From: Plotosus lineatus
Taxonomy: Eukaryota; Chordata; Actinopteri; Siluriformes; Plotosidae
Direction of reading: 5' to 3'
DNA length: 64,000 bases
NCBI GenBank assembly: GCA_024760905.1
Contig: CM045745.1
Coordinates: 6,230,282-6,294,281 of the forward strand
Below the pieces are notes generated by a model, which was not told the origin of the DNA, ran no database searches, and was given only the letters and a program-made list of their open reading frames with translations. Both the position numbers and the translations under genes were made by a program. Below are positions 60,550 to 64,000 of this stretch, in pieces (within the stretch, counting starts at the first letter, position 1; every line of letters begins with the position of its first letter).

Positions 60550-60765
60550 TGTAGTTAAATATGGCAGTAGTGGCTTAGTGGCTAATGCGATGGGTTACTA
60601 ATCCCAAGGTCAGTGGTTTAATCTCAACTGTCACTACTGTTGGGCCCTTGAGCAAGGCCCTTAGCTCTCAATTGCTCAAGCTGTATAAAAATTATCACTG
60701 TTTGTCGCTCTGGATAAGAGTGTCTTGCAAATACTGTAAATGTAAATCAAAGGAGCAAAAACATA
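60550..60765 (+). mobile_element. SINE-F-type element
   Basis: Head GGCAGTAGTGGCTTAGTGGC, then GGGCCCTTGAGCAAGGCCC and GTCGCTCTGGATAAGAGTG with TGTAAATGTAAATC at the end: a common fish tRNA-derived SINE pattern. Confidence 0.8.
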
Positions 60766-60901
60766 GATATATCCTTATTTTATTTAACTAAATATTATTA
60801 TTTATTATATTAATTAAATATTATTATTAAATAAATATTACTCTAAAATATAAACTACGACATGAGGCTCAGAAACATTATATGACAATAATATTAAGTC
60901 A

Positions 60902-61005
60902 GCTGGACTCCTGAGTGATGCATCGACAAGGTACTATTAACCTGGAGATCTTAAGTTCGAATCCAGGTTAATGCCACAGCCATCTGTAGCTAGGATAAGT
61001 GAACA
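60902..61005 (+). mobile_element. tRNA-derived SINE head fragment
   Basis: GGACTCCTGAGTGATGCATC and B box AGTTCGAATCCAGG, then CCACAGCCATCTGTAGC. 3' part absent. Confidence 0.6.
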
Positions 61006-61158
61006 AGCACATGTATGCAAGAATGCTGTTTGTTGACTTCAGCTCAGCATTCAGCACAGTCATTCCCTCCAAGTTAACCACAAAACTTGAGGCTCTTGGA
61101 ATCAATACCACCCTCTGTAATTGGATCATAGACGCTGTAACCAAAAGTCCCCAGTATG
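61006..61158 (+). pseudogene. LINE reverse-transcriptase fragment (L2/CR1-like)
   Basis: About 50 codons: [20 protein letters not shown] and [20 protein letters not shown], the RT domain block around the first palm aspartate (FVDFSSAF). It ends where the Harbinger fragment begins (TSD TTA, 61159-61161). Different LINE type from LINE-R. Confidence 0.8.
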
Positions 61159-61161
61159 TTA

Positions 61162-61330
61162 TACCCCCATTTCACTGGAGCACGGCAGACTTGCAGAAGC
61201 AAAACCGTAGTCATCCTACAACGTTCCTCAGTCATTGCGTCATCTTCCCTGTCATTCCGTACGATTCTGAAGGTATTGCACCTCTGTCGTCAGGCCAATA
61301 TTTTCCGCGAACGTGCTTTTGAACATGTCA
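61162..61330 (+). mobile_element. Harbinger left-end fragment
   Basis: TACCCCCATTTCACTGGAGC through ACGTGCTTTTGAACATGT, matching the first roughly 500 bp region of Harbinger-1 with deletions. The right end is missing; sequence after about 61330 is unrelated. Confidence 0.88.
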
Positions 61331-61447
61331 AACTACATCTGCAAGTAAATGTGCTAAATACATTTACAAATCAAGATAAAGTTATTTATCTATTCAAAGG
61401 CACAAACAAATATTAATACATATTTACAGAACAAAGACATACTATTA

Positions 61448-63030
61448 CAGTAGGCCCTTGACTATTCGCGGTTTTGCACCCACGGTTTGAGCATTCCCTG
61501 ACTGTCGAGCAACCGGCACGTGATTCAAATTCAGCCAATGGCTATCCTCCTTTCTCCTGATTGGTTGAGCTGATGTCCCGCCCCTTTTTCCTCATTTGCG
61601 CACAAGTTGCGCTGGATGTCTCTTCTGAAGAAATAAGACTTTCTCCTGAGAAACAACGGTTTTCTCTGAACTGTCGTATTAAAATCTTTTTCAATTATTA
61701 TTCAAGTACAGTACTTAAGTTCATGCTTATGCATGAGATTTTATGTTCTGTAGCATGTTTAACAAATGATACCAAAAGGATAAACTTTATTACGCTTCAT
61801 GTCCTTTTACATTGAACTTGGATTGACGTCTCCAAGATGGTGCTGCCCAGAGGGTTGTCAGTTCTCAGAGTCAAATTGTTTCTTTGTTCATTTTAATTTG
61901 TTTTATTTGTTGTTTTGTTTCTTCATGTTTTGCCCTATGCTCGTCTATGACCGGTCGACTCTACTACAGCTATAAGATCGGAGTATCTTCGGGCGTGTAT
62001 AACTAAGCAGAGCTAATATGCTATTAGCAGAGCTAATATGCTATGGTAGGCAGCTCAATGCGAGCCGCACCCCAGCTAGCAATAAGCCCAGGCGGGAAGG
62101 GGCCGAACGACGACTCCGGCGCTTGGGATTGCAGGGGATGAAGGCCGTGTAGCCGGCTGGTGCAATCACCATGAGCCATGTTTCACAGAAACACAGTCCT
62201 GTAGATCCCTCTGCGCTGCGATCTGAGCATGAAGCTCGTCCATCTTGTTTCGCAGGGACTAAACATTTTCAAGCAGTATGGCTGAAAGTGCTAACCAAGC
62301 CTCTGAGAACTCCGCCTAGGCTTATTGCCAGCCGGGGTGCGGTTAGTATTGAGCTCCCATAGCAGCTCACGATAGAAGTTGTTGCCTGCTTAGTTGCCCA
62401 AAGCTGAAGCTGCTCATAGCTATAGTAGGGTCGACCGATCATAGACAAGCATAGTGCAAAACATGAACAAACAAATTAAAACGAACAAAGAAACAATTTG
62501 ACTCTGAGAACTTCGCGACGTTGCTCTCTAGGCAGCGCCATCTTGGAGATGTCACTCCAAGACGTCACTCCAACTTCAATGTAAAAGGACATGAAGCGTA
62601 ATAAAGTTTATCCTTTTGGTATCATTTGTTAAACATGCTACAGAACATAAAATCTCACACAAACATTAACTTAAGTACTGTACTGAAATAATTGAAAAGA
62701 CTTAAAAAGGAATGCTTTACAACAGTATATGCTGTATAATGTTTATATTTTATCATCAATAAAAATAAGAGTAAAAATTGAAAGGTTTTTCTTAATCATG
62801 ACTATATTTTACTACATTAATACTGTATTAATGAGTAAGACTGTCTATAGAATGTGTTTAAGAAGCATATTTTAACGCATGTAATAGATACATAGTATTT
62901 TACTTCTGGCTGCTCATTCGCGCATGTGACGTGATACATGGGGTTTAACTTCAGGGTACAGAACTCGCGGATTATCTCAATTCATGGGAGGGCTTGGAAC
63001 CGAACCCCCACGAATGTCGAGGGCCTACTG
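61448..63030. mobile_element. Tigger/pogo-like element enclosing a foldback
   Basis: Ends CAGTAGGCCCTTGACTATTCG and the complement of CGAATGTCGAGGGCCTACTG, flanked by TA (61446-61447, 63031-63032), a Tigger-type TIR. The outer roughly 240 bp and 330 bp are element sequence; the interior is filled by a roughly 1-kb inverted repeat (61687-62699) probably derived from a LINE leader. No transposase seen. Confidence 0.85.
61687..62699. repeat. Long inverted repeat, about 400-bp arms
   Basis: Left arm 61687-62095 and right arm 62312-62699 are inverse copies, very similar over AGATTTTATGTTCTGTAGCA, CTTTATTACGCTTCATGTCC, CAAGATGG and AGCTCAATG-AATAAGCC. The loop (62096-62311) carries GAGCATGAAGCTCGTCCATC and resembles a fish LINE 5' leader. 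No intact ORF. Confidence 0.85.
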
Positions 63031-63063
63031 TAATTTTATAAAAGTACTGAGCATTAGGCTGCA

Positions 63064-63720
63064 AAGTACTGTAAAGTCACTGCAAAGTGACTGCAAAGTA
63101 GTAGTGGGTGAGAGTGTTGCCAAACAGCATAGGATGGTGGTATGCAGGATGACGCTGATGATGAGAAAGGTGAAGAAGGCAAAGGCAGAGCAGAAAACAA
63201 AGTGGTGGAAGCTGAAAAAGGAAGAGTGTCGTGTTGTCTTCAAGGAGGAGTTGAAACAGGCTTTGGGTGGTCAGGAAGTGCTTCCAGATGACTGGACAAC
63301 CACAGCAAATGTGATCAGGGACACAGATAGGACAGTACTTGGTGTGTCCTCTGGAAGGAAAGTAGATAAGGAGACTTGGTGGCGGAATGAGGAAGTGCAG
63401 GAGTGTGTACAAAGGAAGAGGGACAGCCCATGTAAACTGTTTTGGAGACAAAGTCAGAGAGGCTAGATTGAGATGGTTTGGACATGTACAGAGGAGGGAT
63501 AGTGAGTATATTGGCAGTAGGATGCTGAGGTTGGAACTACCAGGCAGAAGACCTAGAGGAAGACCAAAGAAGAGATTTATGGATGTGGTGAAGGAGGACA
63601 TGAAAGTCATTGGAGTAAGAGAAGAAGATGCAGAGGACAGGGTGAGATGGAGGCAGATGGTTTGCTGTGGCGACCCCTGAAGGGAACAGCTGAAAGGAAA
63701 AGAAGAAGAAGAAGAAGAAG
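63064..63720 (+). pseudogene. LINE-R copy lacking most of the reverse transcriptase
   Basis: Bounded by an 18-bp duplication with one mismatch, ACTGAGCATTAGGCTGCA (63046-63063) and ACTGAGCATTAGGCAGCA (63721-63738). First part: endonuclease-RT linker text (KKEECRVVFKEELKQALGGQ, DKETWWRNEEVQECVQRKR). At about 63420 it jumps to the C-terminus, GTAHVNCFGDKVREARLRWF through KKRFMDVVKEDM to CCGDP, in a different frame. About 1.5 kb or more of RT, including the catalytic palm, is missing. The 3' end has GGCGACCCCTGAAGGGAACA and (AAG)n. One insertion event carried the deleted form. Confidence 0.9.
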
Positions 63721-63738
63721 ACTGAGCATTAGGCAGCA

Positions 63739-64000
63739 GATCCAGGCTGGATGGCTTATGATTATTTTAGCCATTCATTCTCTGTGCGTTGATGTTTGTG
63801 TTCTAATACATGTGCAGGAACCGGAGGCGGTACTAACAAACTGTGCTTTATTCTCACACTCGCACTTTGTTTGATTGACAATGTTCAGCTATTATTGCTT
63901 ACTGATAATATGTGAGGTGTTCCACTGAAATAGGCACCTGTCGTTGATTGTTGATTGGTCAGCTTGGGCTTCCACATGCACAGTGCCCGTTACACGTTAA
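63739..64000. other. No gene seen
   Basis: Ordinary sequence to the window edge, no recognised element. Confidence 0.4.

Overview
This is a repeat-dense, gene-poor stretch of a vertebrate nuclear genome, most likely a teleost fish. The case for a fish rests on many long CA/GT, GA and TA microsatellites, several tRNA-derived SINE families with fish-type bodies, and Tc1/mariner, hAT, PIF/Harbinger, pogo/Tigger-like and piggyBac-like DNA transposons beside 5'-truncated LINEs. I cannot name the species. I find no host protein-coding gene, genuine tRNA or rRNA, CRISPR array or bacterial feature. Every recognisable protein fragment belongs to a mobile element and all are broken or truncated.

Labels used below. 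SINE-A has a tRNA-like head (GTGGTCTAGTGGTA, B box GGTTCGAGTCC), a poly-C slot and a body starting CAGTGCAGCTAACTGGG. It ends in one of two tails: tail R (GCTGTGGCGACCCCTGA ... GCCGAAAGGAA) or tail L (CCCTAATTAGGATTAAGC ... AAAATGAATGA). SINE-C has the CACAGCAAGAAGGTCCTGGG head and also ends in tail L. SINE-D has a SINE-C-like head and a different tail. SINE-E has the CTCATGATC head. SINE-F has a GAGCAAGGC core. LINE-R is a LINE whose 3' end matches tail R.

Layout. 0-13 kb: a 162-bp palindrome, nested SINEs, long microsatellites, a 316-bp tandem duplication around microsatellites and the first copy of an unassigned TIR transposon (7.2-8.0 kb). 13.1-17.6 kb: Harbinger-1, carrying two convergent genes (Myb/SANT-like protein on +, DDE nuclease on -) and a nested SINE-A. 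18-31 kb: LINE-R, a zinc-finger LINE, an internally deleted Rex3/RTE-like LINE, SINEs and a pogo-like element carrying hAT sequence. 32.2-36.5 kb: second unassigned TIR copy, second pogo-like copy, then a 2.7-kb hAT with perfect 8-bp target duplication, itself split by a 1.2-kb TIR element. 36.5-45 kb: a SINE cluster, a young SINE-D, and a LINE-R copy next to a SINE-A/R copy. 45.1-50 kb: pogo-like copy with Harbinger-2 inside it. 50-64 kb: SINEs, a full-length but dead Tc1/mariner, a hAT MITE, a piggyBac-like MITE, a Harbinger end fragment, a Tigger-like element enclosing a roughly 1-kb foldback, and a LINE-R copy lacking its middle.

How the parts relate. The strongest functional link is between LINE-R and the SINE-A copies with tail R: their 3' ends are nearly identical and both sit in classic 13-18 bp target duplications, as expected if LINE-R machinery mobilised the SINE. 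The same SINE body occurs with tail L, which SINE-C also carries, so the SINEs look modular with swappable 3' ends. Several insertions can be ordered in time because an uninterrupted paralogue lies in the same window.
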